From the NCBI GenBank assembly GCA_964444225.1, contig CAYUFM010000003.1, positions 1-64,000 on the forward strand: 64,000 nt of DNA. Direction: 5' to 3'. This document shows, one piece after another, positions 51,463 to 61,070 of this stretch. Position numbers and translations under genes: made by a program. How positions within the stretch are numbered: position 1 is the stretch's first letter; each line of letters opens with the position of its first letter. The notes under the pieces were generated by a model that saw nothing but the letters and a program-made list of their open reading frames with translations, was not told the DNA's origin and did not search any database. Origin of the DNA: JALHOM01 sp964444225. Lineage in GTDB: Bacteria; Patescibacteriota; Saccharimonadia; Saccharimonadales; 2-12-FULL-41-12.

Positions 51463-51885
51463 TTAGTTTGATAAGTGTTTATTGATGTTCTGCAGAGCAT
51501 CATGTAGGATTTTTTCCTGCTTGGGGCTCAGGTCTTCAAAAATAGGATGAGTGTAGTCACGGAGAGCCTTTGTGGCCTTGGCGATAACCTCTACGCCTCG
51601 GCTTGTTGGAAAAATTAGATTCTTCCTACTGTCCTTACCTGTTTTTACGGTTACCATTCCTTTTTTATAAAGCACCGTCACTTGTCGGCTAACACTAGCT
51701 TCTGTCTGTAAAAGTTGCTTGGCTATCTCTTTTTGTGCCACACCAGAGCGCTCTTCTAAGCACAGTAGCACTTTGTACTGTGAAAATCCGATCCCGAAAC
51801 GTTCCATCAAAATCTGGTCAGACTCAGCCGTAAGGCGCTGAGAAACCTCGTGCATCATGTAGCTACTAGTATTTTTATAGCTCAT
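51463..51885 (-). CDS. MarR-family transcriptional regulator
   Basis: 140-residue winged-helix dimer. Helix-turn-helix part: QYKVLLCLEERSGVAQKEIAKQLLQTEASVSRQVTVLYKKGMV (helices about 36-80 in family order), wing TVKTGKDSRKNLIFPTSRG, and a C-terminal dimerisation helix. MarR proteins usually respond to phenolic compounds or oxidants. No adjacent divergent target with an operator is evident; the nearest neighbour is ksgA on the same strand. Confidence 0.9.
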   Translation of the reverse strand: MSYKNTSSYMMHEVSQRLTAESDQILMERFGIGFSQYKVLLCLEERSGVAQKEIAKQLLQTEASVSRQVTVLYKKGMVTVKTGKDSRKNLIFPTSRGVEVIAKATKALRDYTHPIFEDLSPKQEKILHDALQNINKHLSN

Positions 51886-51925
51886 TATGGAATAATTTTA
51901 ACACATTTTAGAAATACTTAACATG

Positions 51926-52702
51926 TTAAGTATTTCTGGCAAGTTTAAGCCAGTCATCTATAGAAAGGTCCTGCGGTCTGGACATAGGATTTATATTAGA
52001 AAGTTCTAGGATTTTTTTACTTTCATCCTTACTAATATTTAGCCCTGCCGAAAGTGAGTTATGAAGTGTTTTTCGTTTATTGCTAAATCCAGCCTTTAAA
52101 ACTCTTGTCAGCGTTTTTCTGTCGACATCCAGATCTAAGGGCTTAGCCAATTTCTTCATAACTACAACTTGAGAGTCTACTTTTGGCGGCGGCGTAAATA
52201 ACTTGGCGGGCACCACCGGACCCAAGCTACATTCAAAGTTTATTTGCGCCCATACACTCAATAGTGACATTCGTCCTGGTTTATCGCAAATTCGCTGCGC
52301 AACTTCTTTTTGAACAAGCAAAACTGCTAGTGAGGGCTTGCTGTCTGACTCAGTAAAAACTCTGATCAAATTACTGGTTAGGTAATACGGGATATTAGCT
52401 ACAACCTTGTAGTCTTCGGGCATTTTTGTAAAATCAAACTTTAGAATATCTTGATTAATAACCGTTAGGTTCTTGGAAATAAGGTTTTTTTGCAACTGGT
52501 CGGAAAGTTCCGAGTCAAATTCGACAGCCGCAACATTAGCACCCCGCTCTAGAAGTTTTGCTGTAAGCGTGCCCAACCCTGGACCAATTTCAACAACATT
52601 GTCGCTTGGCTCCAACTCTGCAAGATCACAAATATCCTCAAGGACGTCCTCGTCATGTAGCCAGTGTTGTCCTAAACTCTTCTTTGGAATTATTTTATAC
52701 AT
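51926..52702 (-). CDS. ksgA: 16S rRNA dimethyladenosine transferase
   Basis: RsmA/KsgA dimethylates two adjacent adenosines near the 3' end of 16S rRNA. 258 residues: KKSLGQHWLHDEDVLEDI (family LGQ-F opening), SAM motif VVEIGPGLGTLT, motif IV NIPYYLTS, and the C-terminal lid domain with KAGFSNKRKTLHNSL. It overlaps the HAD gene upstream by 8 bp. Confidence 0.95.
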   Translation of the reverse strand: MYKIIPKKSLGQHWLHDEDVLEDICDLAELEPSDNVVEIGPGLGTLTAKLLERGANVAAVEFDSELSDQLQKNLISKNLTVINQDILKFDFTKMPEDYKVVANIPYYLTSNLIRVFTESDSKPSLAVLLVQKEVAQRICDKPGRMSLLSVWAQINFECSLGPVVPAKLFTPPPKVDSQVVVMKKLAKPLDLDVDRKTLTRVLKAGFSNKRKTLHNSLSAGLNISKDESKKILELSNINPMSRPQDLSIDDWLKLARNT

Positions 52703-53285
52703 ATTTTTTCATAGTTTCTGTAAAGTTATTAAAATCAACATATTGGCACGCATTAATCCCCGCTTTCTTTGCGGCTACAATATTTTCAAGTCGGTCATCC
52801 CAAAATAGTATTTCGTCCTTTTTGACTCCTTCTAGGGACGCTAGTAGTTTTTCGTAAAATTGTTTTTCTGGCTTTTTACATCCAAAATTAGCAGACGAAT
52901 AAATATTGTCAAAAGAATTCGCAAAACCAAGTTTATCAAACAGGTAATCTACTCTATATTTTTCTTGATTAGTAGCAACAGAGCAAACTATGCCCATTGA
53001 GCGCATTTTCTGTATAAAGTTAACTAAGTCAGTATTAATTTTACTTTCGTAAGCAAACCACTCATCCAAGTAGGCTTCAACTGAGCCTTTCCATCCCCAT
53101 TTATTTAAATAGGGTTCTATTTCCACCTTTAAGTCTTTTTTCCCGATGATACAGTCCTCAAACGAGTTAGTGAAAAACTGCGTGGACAGTTCCTTGCTTA
53201 TCCCGTACTTACGTTCTATTGCATTCGTAAAAAAATCAATATGAATTAGTACACCATCTACATCAAACAAAGCAACTTTTATCAT
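52695..53285 (-). CDS. HAD-superfamily phosphatase
   Basis: 196 residues starting MIKVALFDVDGVLIHID (motif I D-x-D nucleophile). Motif II is in VCSVATNQEK, motif III the Lys in NFGCKKPEKQFYEKLL, and motif IV FWDDRLENI. The four-helix cap between motifs I and II suits small phosphorylated substrates (subfamily I, phosphoglycolate-phosphatase-like). The ATG lies 8 nt after TATAAT (complement of 53294-53299), a leaderless start. Co-transcribed with ksgA. Confidence 0.87.
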   Translation of the reverse strand: MIKVALFDVDGVLIHIDFFTNAIERKYGISKELSTQFFTNSFEDCIIGKKDLKVEIEPYLNKWGWKGSVEAYLDEWFAYESKINTDLVNFIQKMRSMGIVCSVATNQEKYRVDYLFDKLGFANSFDNIYSSANFGCKKPEKQFYEKLLASLEGVKKDEILFWDDRLENIVAAKKAGINACQYVDFNNFTETMKKYV

Positions 53286-53420
53286 CAATTAGAATTATAC
53301 TTTATTGTTTGAGAATTAATTTCACAAACAATAAAGACTTTCGGAAGGGGAGCATACGAACTTGCTTCAATAAGTGAGTCAAGGAGGGGGAAATCCTTTC
53401 TAGGTTTACCCTCTCTACTT

Positions 53421-54647
53421 TTACCACCAATGATTGACTGTCCAAAAACCGTAAGCCTGGTTCCATGAGCCATATCGTCCTACTGCATAACCATTAAAAT
53501 GCTGAAGCTGGCAAACAGGATCTGTCGCCCAGTTTGGACAGGCGTTAATTAAAATAGATGGGTTACAGCGCTGTCCTAGCCCAATACAACCTCCTGCATT
53601 TGTTGCAGCTGGGCGCCAGCCAGATTCACGACTAATAATATAGTCAACCGAGGCATGTTGATCGGCGGGAATGCCGGCTTGGGTCATAAGTGCCACTTTA
53701 TCGGCTGCGACACTTACATTTGGAGCTGTTATCTTCTTGCCTTTTACGACCACCTTTTTAACTGGATTAGACAGGATAATTTCTTGCAGGGCCTTACGAG
53801 TTCCGTCGGATAACACTTCATAAACAACAGCTTTTTTACCAACAACACCTGGCGTACGAACTTCGGTCGTAGTGAGTGGAAGGCCTGTATCAAATATTGT
53901 TTCTGTATCAAATGCAATTTCTTCTTCTGAAGTTGCTAACTGTTTGCCCGGCTGAGCAATAAAAACCAAGTCACCTTCTTTGAGTTTAGTTGTAGGGGCA
54001 GGCAGAACAGAATTATTGTCAAAATTTATACCTCTTTCTTTGGCTAGGTCCGCCACTGTCTCTGCATGTGTACGCACGTCAAATGTTGCCCCAAACAGAT
54101 TAAGCTTTACTGGAGTTGCACGGTTAATGCTTATGTGAGTACCAATTATTCCTTGCTCAAGACTTTTGTCTGGCTCTACAATCTCTACTATGTCTTCAGG
54201 AAATAGTTTAAAGCCCGCCTTACTGGCAACAACTTCCGGTATGACATCAGCTGACCTAATGGTAGTTTTTTGGCCTTTTTCATCGATCACTGTCACAGGT
54301 CTTGCCCTGTATAGGTTTATGCTAAATTCCTCACTGTTAATATCGCTAGCAACTGAAGGCTCAACCAGGTCACCCTCTGAAAGTTGAATATTGCTACGGT
54401 CCAAAAATTCTTGGACCGTTTTTGCCCGAGTTATTATTGTTTGGTTTTTACCGTCGCTATGAAACCTGATTACTTTTGTATCAGTTGGATGAACAACCTG
54501 CCCACCAAACATAAAGAAACCAACCAAAGAGGCTAAAAGTAATCCCAAAATTGTAACTACGGGCACAACAAAAGGATGACGGTCATTAAACGATCGCCTT
54601 ACTTTGGATACTCTTGATTCCTTTTTGGTTGATTTTTTAGCAGTCAT
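53421..54647 (-). CDS. RpfB-like G5-domain wall hydrolase
   Basis: 408 residues from MTAKKSTKKES: basic cytoplasmic start, one membrane helix (about 28-48, FVVPVVTILGLLLASLVGFFM), about three DUF348 ubiquitin-like repeats (for example KTVQEFLDRSNIQLSEGDLV and ETVADLAKERGINFD), a G5 domain (about 235-315, EEEIAFDTETIFDTGLPLTT ... GVVGKKAVVYEV) and a lysozyme-like end with catalytic Glu in IISRESGWRP, then GCIGLGQRC and YGSWNQAYGFW. Layout equals actinobacterial resuscitation-promoting factor RpfB. It likely trims peptidoglycan, perhaps of the host surface. Promoter TGG-TATAAT about 60 nt upstream. Confidence 0.88.
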   Translation of the reverse strand: MTAKKSTKKESRVSKVRRSFNDRHPFVVPVVTILGLLLASLVGFFMFGGQVVHPTDTKVIRFHSDGKNQTIITRAKTVQEFLDRSNIQLSEGDLVEPSVASDINSEEFSINLYRARPVTVIDEKGQKTTIRSADVIPEVVASKAGFKLFPEDIVEIVEPDKSLEQGIIGTHISINRATPVKLNLFGATFDVRTHAETVADLAKERGINFDNNSVLPAPTTKLKEGDLVFIAQPGKQLATSEEEIAFDTETIFDTGLPLTTTEVRTPGVVGKKAVVYEVLSDGTRKALQEIILSNPVKKVVVKGKKITAPNVSVAADKVALMTQAGIPADQHASVDYIISRESGWRPAATNAGGCIGLGQRCNPSILINACPNWATDPVCQLQHFNGYAVGRYGSWNQAYGFWTVNHWW

Positions 54648-54736
54648 TACAATCCCTGGAAGCACAACTTTACTTCTTAAAACCCGCTCTTTCCAAGTCT
54701 TACTATTATACCATTTGGAATGAAAAGATTTATATC

Positions 54737-55297
54737 TTAATAACCAAGGTGTTTACTGCGCAAATTTATATCACGAGTATGATAAATTCCTAAACCTGCT
54801 AATGAAGAGAAGAAAAAGATGAGCGCCGCAACTCCGAAAACTCTTTCTAAATCTTTTGAACTACTGTCTCTAAGTTCTAATTTTGCCAAAGCCCTTACCT
54901 CATTGGCCGTACCAAGTTTAACGGTAACGGTACTTGGATCTGCTATTTCAAAAGGGGCACTTCTTAGTAAAGTATAATCGGATACCGTTGCGAAGGAATG
55001 GGTTTTTAGACCACAATCCTCCTTGGCTTTTATAGGAATTTCTCCAGCTTTAATAAGAAGTGGTTCCGTTTCAGAACCACTTCTTTCTTCGACAAAATCA
55101 GCGCAGAGCTCTAGCTTTTGCACATTTGCTAGCTCACTCCTATTCTCCGCTTCTACTTTACCGCTCACCAAAACTCCTGCAGCAATAGTTACTGCACCAA
55201 TAACAGATAGAAAATTTGATCTAGAGATTGATCTTTCCTGCGGATAAGTCTGTGGAGTTTGTGCAACACTTTTAAAATATTGTTCAACCGAGAACAT
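54737..55297 (-). CDS. Membrane protein with exterior domain, 186 aa
   Basis: Two membrane helices, about 31-47 (LSVIGAVTIAAGVLVSG) and about 153-172 (VFGVAALIFFFSSLAGLGIY), enclosing about 105 residues with two cysteines (LELCADF, KEDCGLKT) that may form a disulfide. Good ribosome site AAGGAG. No family recognised. Neighbours are pcrA and the RpfB-like gene on the same strand. Confidence 0.6.
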   Translation of the reverse strand: MFSVEQYFKSVAQTPQTYPQERSISRSNFLSVIGAVTIAAGVLVSGKVEAENRSELANVQKLELCADFVEERSGSETEPLLIKAGEIPIKAKEDCGLKTHSFATVSDYTLLRSAPFEIADPSTVTVKLGTANEVRALAKLELRDSSSKDLERVFGVAALIFFFSSLAGLGIYHTRDINLRSKHLGY

Positions 55298-55351
55298 AAA
55301 AACTCCTTGAGATTTATTTTTAGTGATTATAGAACTAGTTTGTAATTTTGT

Positions 55352-57509
55352 CTATATTTTTTTAAGCGGTGCTATAGATAGACTAAGTTTTTTGGCACCA
55401 ACTCCTTTGAAGTATACAGCTACCATATCTCCATCTATTTCTACAACCGTACCAGTGCCAAAAACCTGATGCGACACTACATCGCCTTCTTCTAGTTCTA
55501 GTACATACTGGGGTTCATCAGAGCTTTTTTCTGGAGGGCGAGCATAAATATTTTGGTCAAAAAAACCTGCCGCTGAACTACTGGCGTAGTTTTGCTCTAA
55601 GACATTTTCATTAATTTCTGACAAAAATCTAGACGGAGGATTGTGCTGTACTCCACCATAAAGCATGCGTGACACGCAGTGAGTTAAATATAGTTCTTGC
55701 TCTGCACGAGTCATGCCCACGTAGCAAAGTCGACGCTCTTCTTCCATCTCTGACTGATCATAAAGCGCCCGACTGTGTGGCAAAATCGTTTCTTCCATTC
55801 CTGGCATAAAAACAACCGGGAATTCCAACCCTTTAGCTGCATGCAGAGTCATTAAAGTTACAGCTTGACCGTTAGTGTGACTGTCGTCAATTCCGCCCAC
55901 CAACGCAACCTCTTCCAGGAAAGCCTCTAGACCTTCTTGTTGATATTCTTGAGCGACCGTCAGAAGCTCTCGGACGTTTTCTTGCCTGGCTTCGCCTTGA
56001 GGCGTGCGGTCATCAAGATAATCCATATAGTCAGTTCTTCTTATTAACGAATCAATAATTGTAGCCGGCGGGCTTGACTCTGCGTGCGCCCTCATGTCGT
56101 CGATTATTCTACTAAATTCACTGATGGCTTTTCTAGCCTTCGGTGTTAGGGTCTGGCAATTCACTACAGTAGCCATTGCAGTTTCTAATGAAATGTCTGA
56201 AGCCGATGCCCAGTCCAAAAAATTCTGAATAGATTTTGCACCAATTCCACGCGTGGGCACATTAATAATTCGCTCAAAACTCACTCTATCCTCTGGTTGG
56301 AATATCAACCGCACGTACGCCAAAATGTCCTTAATTTCCTTGCGATCATAAAAGCGCTGTCCGCCCACTATCCTATATGGCATGCCATATCGCAAACAGG
56401 CTTCTTCAAGCGAGCGACTTTGTGCATTGGTGCGATACAATATTGCAAAATCACTTAACTCTCGACGGTCTGCATCCATGCTCATTCGGATTTTACGAAT
56501 AATCGCTTCGCCCTCAGCTCGTTCATTAGTTAACTGCATTACTTGAACAGGCATTCCATCAACGGAATCTGTCCAGAGTTTTTTGTCAGAGCGTTTATTA
56601 TTTTTAGTTATCACACCATGCGCAGCCTCTAAAATATTTTTTGTACTGCGATAGTTTTGCTCGAGCTTTATGACACAAGCGTTTTTATAGTCTTGTTCAA
56701 ACTTTAAAATATTCCGAAAATCTGCACCCCTCCAGGAGTAAATAGACTGCCAGTCATCACCTACAACAGCAATGTTTTGGTCTTTATTTACCAAATATTT
56801 AATCAGTTTATACTGAGCCGCATTTGTGTCCTGATACTCATCAATCAAAATATATTTAAATTGTTGTTGCCATCTGGCGCGCACATCGTCATTTGACTCA
56901 AAAAGATTGGCTGTTTTTAGTATCAAGTCGTCAAAATCTAGAGCACCGGCATTTTTTAAAATAGCTTCATATTTTGGATCTACTCTTGCGACAACCTTTA
57001 TTAATGGANNNNNNNNNNTATTGATATGGATAGTCATCTGGAGAAATCAGTTCGTTTTTTGCACTACTTATAAAACTAGATATTTGTCGTGGTGGATATT
57101 GTTTCTCATCTATCATAAGTTCTTTTGAAGCTTGCTTTATGGCGGCAAGACGATCAGCTTCGTCGAAAATTACAAAATTACTTGGCACATTTACGTGCTG
57201 TCCGTCTTTGCGAAGCAACCGTACACATATACCGTGAAATGTACCCATGTAAGGTAAGAAGAATCTATCACTGGCATCTCTTCCTAGTAAAATTCCCAAT
57301 CGTTCGCGCATTTCTTTAGCGGCTTTATTAGTAAAGGTCACAGCCAAGATCTCGTGCGGTGAAGCTAGTTGTTTGGATAAAATATAGGCAATTCGATGTG
57401 TCAGAGTCTTGGTTTTACCACTTCCAGCCCCAGCCTGAATTAGCAAAGGGCCTTCTGTGGTTTCTACGGCACGACGTTGTTCTGGGTTAAGTCCCTCTAG
57501 TAAATCCAT
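55352..57509 (-). CDS. UvrD/PcrA-type DNA helicase, interrupted by N-gap
   Basis: Superfamily 1A 3'-5' helicase for repair and replication restart. Motifs: NPEQRRAVE (Q), AGAGSGKTKTLTHR (Walker A), TFTNKAAKEMRER, TFHGICVRLLR, LIDEYQDTN (II), VGDDWQSIYSWRGAD (III), LEQNYRSTKNIL (IV), LMTLHAAKGLEFPVVF (V), CYVGMTRAEQELYLTH (VI). A C-terminal Tudor-like module (FGTGTVVEIDGDMVAVYF) interacts with RNA polymerase in PcrA. Ten N at 57009-57018 break the frame at the segment that normally reads NELISPxDY... to ALDFDDL; some residues are missing. ATG at 57509 is 6 nt after TGG-TAGAAT. Confidence 0.9.
57009..57018. other. Assembly gap (10 N) inside the helicase gene
   Basis: Placeholder of unknown size. 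Codons before and after it belong to one UvrD/PcrA protein but are in different frames, so the true length is not ten bases or a base nearby is wrong. Confidence 0.95.
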
Positions 57510-57552
57510 CAACCAATTCTACCAAAAAAGTTACGCTAAAACTGTTGTGGTT

Positions 57553-58935
57553 TCAGAGTTCTTTTAGAGATTTTAGTACTTCCAGGAATTCTGTGTATGA
57601 TTTTGTGGACTTAAAGCTATCCTTACTAGTGACAATGCCCGATTCTTGAGCTAATTTAACAGCTTCTTCAGTTTTGGTGCCATTCTTTTCTAGATATTCA
57701 TTACTAAATATATGCTCGGCATAAATAACATAAGTGTTTTGTTTAGTAGTTAACTGAACTTGGTCGTTACCACTAAATAAAGTCCCAGTCGGCAAACAAG
57801 CCTCAGGGCTGAGAGTAACCTTGGAAATATTCTGACCTTTACTACCGCCTGTAAAAAGAAGTTTCAAATTAGTATTGCCGGCAATAATATCCTCGCTAGT
57901 ACAGACTCCTGAGTTTTTTAGGTCCGATGCGTATTCTTTGGTGTCTTTGGTATTTTCTACAAAGATTTTAACTCGCATAAAACTGCCAACCTTAACCGCA
58001 GGGCTGGAATCTGTTACAGAATCAACTTCTTCATTAGATCCGGTCAAGGTGATCACATCGACAGTTGGAAACTCAGTGCTTTTTGCAACGTCAACCTTCC
58101 AAGCTTTTGGATAAGAGAATGTTGTTTTTATAGTGCTGTTAGTAAATGCCAGGGTTTGAGGAGTTGCTTCAGTCGCCTTGGTGGTTGATTGGGCTTGTTG
58201 CTCTACAACATCTGCAGTTTTGGTGGTTGTTTTTTTGTCTAGCCACATATCTCTCCCGGGTCCAACACCAAAATACCAACCAAGACCTGCTAAAACTCCA
58301 AGAATTATTAAGCCTATCAGCATCCTGGCCTTACGCTTATTAGGCGCCGGGCGAATCTTAACGTTATATTGTTTTGAGTTAACTAATTCATTAATTTCAT
58401 TGTCGACAACCTGCTGTTTTTCAACCTCTTCATCTCGCTCTTTTTTGGTATTTATGCCTTCGGCAATAACGTCTACTGCGCTAGTGGAGCCTTCTTCGTT
58501 AATAGGACTATCGTCATCACTAACTTCTTGTGGGGTCTGTTCTTCTGTTGATTGTGGTTGAGCTTCTTCGTTTGTTTCATTTTGTGTTTCAGGTGGGGAT
58601 TGTTCTGTGGCTTCGCTATTTAACGTCGTCTCTACCGTTTCAGCCTTTGTCGAATCCTCGGCTTCTGCTACTAGCTCTTCTTTGCTAGCTTCAGTTAAGG
58701 GTTGAAGCTTCAGCTCATGTTTTGGTTTTTCCATCTGTGTTTCAACTTTAGTCTCCTCGACTTTAGATACTTCTGGAGCAACCATTGGGTCTTTAATAAT
58801 ATTTGTATGACCGACAATCACCGGCTTGGATGTTGCCGATGCGGGTATATCTTCGGGTCGCTTTACATCTTCAAATAATTTAGCGGCGACCTTCTTCTTA
58901 GGTTCTGGGGTCTTTTCTGCTTTTTTCTCAGCCAT
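57553..58935 (-). CDS. Membrane-anchored hypothetical protein with acidic head
   Basis: 460 residues from the ATG at 58935, one base after the tpiA stop, with GGAGG upstream. The first 200 residues are a low-complexity Glu/Lys/Thr/Pro-rich cytoplasmic region, followed by one membrane helix (about 206-225, MLIGLIILGVLAGLGWYFGVG). The exterior domain (about 265-455) begins FTNSTIKTTFSYPKAWKVD, the same (F/I)-x-F-x-YP-x-x-W motif as the protein at 61071-61799, and has two Cys (NSGVCTSED, SPEACLPTG). Such exterior domains recur in Saccharibacteria. Function unknown; co-transcribed with pgk-tpiA. Confidence 0.65.
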   Translation of the reverse strand: MAEKKAEKTPEPKKKVAAKLFEDVKRPEDIPASATSKPVIVGHTNIIKDPMVAPEVSKVEETKVETQMEKPKHELKLQPLTEASKEELVAEAEDSTKAETVETTLNSEATEQSPPETQNETNEEAQPQSTEEQTPQEVSDDDSPINEEGSTSAVDVIAEGINTKKERDEEVEKQQVVDNEINELVNSKQYNVKIRPAPNKRKARMLIGLIILGVLAGLGWYFGVGPGRDMWLDKKTTTKTADVVEQQAQSTTKATEATPQTLAFTNSTIKTTFSYPKAWKVDVAKSTEFPTVDVITLTGSNEEVDSVTDSSPAVKVGSFMRVKIFVENTKDTKEYASDLKNSGVCTSEDIIAGNTNLKLLFTGGSKGQNISKVTLSPEACLPTGTLFSGNDQVQLTTKQNTYVIYAEHIFSNEYLEKNGTKTEEAVKLAQESGIVTSKDSFKSTKSYTEFLEVLKSLKEL

Positions 58936-58936
58936 T

Positions 58937-59725
58937 TTAAGCTTCTCCTCCACGGTTAAGTCTATAGGCTGCTTCTACTATAGCGCTAAATTTATGGTAA
59001 TTCAGACTAGCACCGCCAACTAAACAGCCATCACAGCCATCTAGCTTAAGATAACTCGAGGCGTTGTGATCATCTACGCTACCGCCATACAGGACCCTGA
59101 TTTGTTTTGAAGCAGTAGCACCATATAACTCCGTAATCTGTGAACGTATGTAGTCTAAGACAATTTTTATTTTGTCTGGTTCGGCCGTCTCTCCACCAAA
59201 GGTAGATATCGCCCAGACTGGCTCATAAGCTATGACAACTCTGTGCAAATCTTCCGACGTGACATTACTGAGTGCCGTAACCAACTGGTCATGTATAACT
59301 TGCTTAGTCTCGCCAGCAACTCTTTCTGCTGATGTTTCACCGATACATAAAATCGGTGCCAAACCATTACGTATGCATGCGGCAACTTTGTCTCTGATAT
59401 TATCATTTGTTTCACTAAAATAAATTCTGCGTTCTGAATGACCAATGATCACGTAATGCACCAGGTCGTGAATCATTGAGAAACTTACCTCGCCAGTAAA
59501 ACCGCCTTCATCCTTATAATAAGCATTCTGAGCTGCCAACCTAAATCTTCGGCGATCTATCTCTTGACTTAGTGGCTGCAAGCTAAGCATTGCAGGTGCT
59601 AAAACTACTTCTACATCTTTGTGGCCGGCAATATTCTTATGCAAATGGGCGACCAATGCGCTAGACTGCCCAACATTCATGTGCATTTTCCAGTTACCAA
59701 CTATCAGTGTTCTTCTAGTATGCAT
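58937..59725 (-). CDS. tpiA: Triosephosphate isomerase
   Basis: Interconverts dihydroxyacetone phosphate and glyceraldehyde 3-phosphate. 262 residues; active-site Lys in GNWKMHMN, His in IIGHSERRIYF, catalytic Glu in IAYEPVWAISTF, and phosphate loop VLYGGSVDDHN. Overlaps the end of pgk by 11 bp. Confidence 0.96.
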   Translation of the reverse strand: MHTRRTLIVGNWKMHMNVGQSSALVAHLHKNIAGHKDVEVVLAPAMLSLQPLSQEIDRRRFRLAAQNAYYKDEGGFTGEVSFSMIHDLVHYVIIGHSERRIYFSETNDNIRDKVAACIRNGLAPILCIGETSAERVAGETKQVIHDQLVTALSNVTSEDLHRVVIAYEPVWAISTFGGETAEPDKIKIVLDYIRSQITELYGATASKQIRVLYGGSVDDHNASSYLKLDGCDGCLVGGASLNYHKFSAIVEAAYRLNRGGEA

Positions 59726-61019
59726 GTTCGTGTTCCTTGTCTATTAAAGCCTCAACCCCCGGGAGTTTTTTGCCCGACATTAGTTCCATACTGGCACCAC
59801 CTCCGGTAGATACATGGCCAAACATATCAACAGCCTTCTTTTCTTCAATATAACCCACAGTATCACCGCCGCCGACTAAGGTATACGGTTTGTGGCCGAA
59901 CTGCCCAAGCATTGCCTCGACAATTAGTTCTGTCCCGTGCGAGAAAGGACCGACTTTATGTTGAAGCCCAGCAACTTCAGTAACACCCATGGCGCCATTC
60001 CAGATAACGGTGTTGGCTAGTTGCATGCTACCAGCAATAAATGCTCCAGAGAAAGGTCCAATGTCTAGAATTTTTTCATTTTCGGCAACTTCGCTAGCCG
60101 AGTGAGGTGGTTTTTTGGGATAATTCTCAATATCGGCTATGGCATGAGTGCCCCAATCTACTATTCGGGTTTTTGCACCAGATTTTATGTCTTCTGCCAC
60201 TACTCCGTCTTGTGGCAGATAAAATACAAAGTGGCCATCTTTGGACTTTTGCTTAGCTTTTTCTATTATTTCTCGGGCAAGCGGAATGTCGTCTTCGTCT
60301 GCTAGACTTTTACCGATTTCATAGCCGTTGGCCAAAAGAAACGTATTAGCCATTGCGCCACCAACGGCAACTACATCTGCTATATCAATAAACCTATGCA
60401 ACATCTGTATTTTGTCACTAATTTTAGCTCCACCGATTATAGCCATCAGCGGTCTTGCGGGGTTTTCCATAGCAGAATTTATGCTACTAACCTCATTTTC
60501 TAATAGTAATCCTGCAACGCTCGGCAAGTAGTGCGTTATGGCATCGGTACTAGCATGCGCCCTGTGGACTACACCAAAGCCATCCTGGACAAAAACTTCA
60601 GCACCTTCAGCTAGTCTTTTGGCAAATTCTTCGTCGTTTTTCTCTTCTTGCTCATAAAAACGTAGATTTTCTAGTAACAAAATCTGACGCGACTGTAATC
60701 CTGTAGTTTTTTTCTTGGCTTCATCACCAATACAATCTGTTACGAATTCTATTTTTTTATCTAAAAGCTCTCCTAAGCGCTTGGCAACAATTGCTAGCGA
60801 ACAAGATTTGTCGTTTGGCCCACTGGGACGTCCCAAATGAGAGCAAAGTATAATTTTACAGTGTTTATCTAGTAAATATTGAATGGTTGGCAATGATTTT
60901 TTGATCCGATAGTCATCTGTGATCAGGCCATTTTCTAACGGAACGTTATAGTCCACACGAACCAAAACTGTTTTACCATCGAGATCAATATCTCTAATAG
61001 TTTTCTTATAAAAACTCAT
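59715..61019 (-). CDS. pgk: Phosphoglycerate kinase
   Basis: Glycolytic ATP-forming kinase, 434 residues. Substrate loop VLVRVDYNVPLENG, SHLGRPSGPNDKS, LENLRFYEQEEKND, hinge region MAIIGGAKISDKI, and C-terminal GGGDTVGYIEE ... HVSTGGGASMELMSGKKLPGVEAL. First gene of the pgk-tpiA-hypothetical operon. A GAPDH gene is not in the window. Confidence 0.96.
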   Translation of the reverse strand: MSFYKKTIRDIDLDGKTVLVRVDYNVPLENGLITDDYRIKKSLPTIQYLLDKHCKIILCSHLGRPSGPNDKSCSLAIVAKRLGELLDKKIEFVTDCIGDEAKKKTTGLQSRQILLLENLRFYEQEEKNDEEFAKRLAEGAEVFVQDGFGVVHRAHASTDAITHYLPSVAGLLLENEVSSINSAMENPARPLMAIIGGAKISDKIQMLHRFIDIADVVAVGGAMANTFLLANGYEIGKSLADEDDIPLAREIIEKAKQKSKDGHFVFYLPQDGVVAEDIKSGAKTRIVDWGTHAIADIENYPKKPPHSASEVAENEKILDIGPFSGAFIAGSMQLANTVIWNGAMGVTEVAGLQHKVGPFSHGTELIVEAMLGQFGHKPYTLVGGGDTVGYIEEKKAVDMFGHVSTGGGASMELMSGKKLPGVEALIDKEHEHAY

Positions 61020-61070
61020 AAACCACCCGTCATTCTACCTTAGATACTAACATAAACATAAGCTTGTTAT

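Noticed and set aside
53285..53473. 62-codon minus-strand frame between the RpfB-like and HAD genes
   Set aside because: It overlaps the end of the RpfB-like gene in another frame, has no ribosome site and a low-complexity sequence; the HAD promoter lies over its end.
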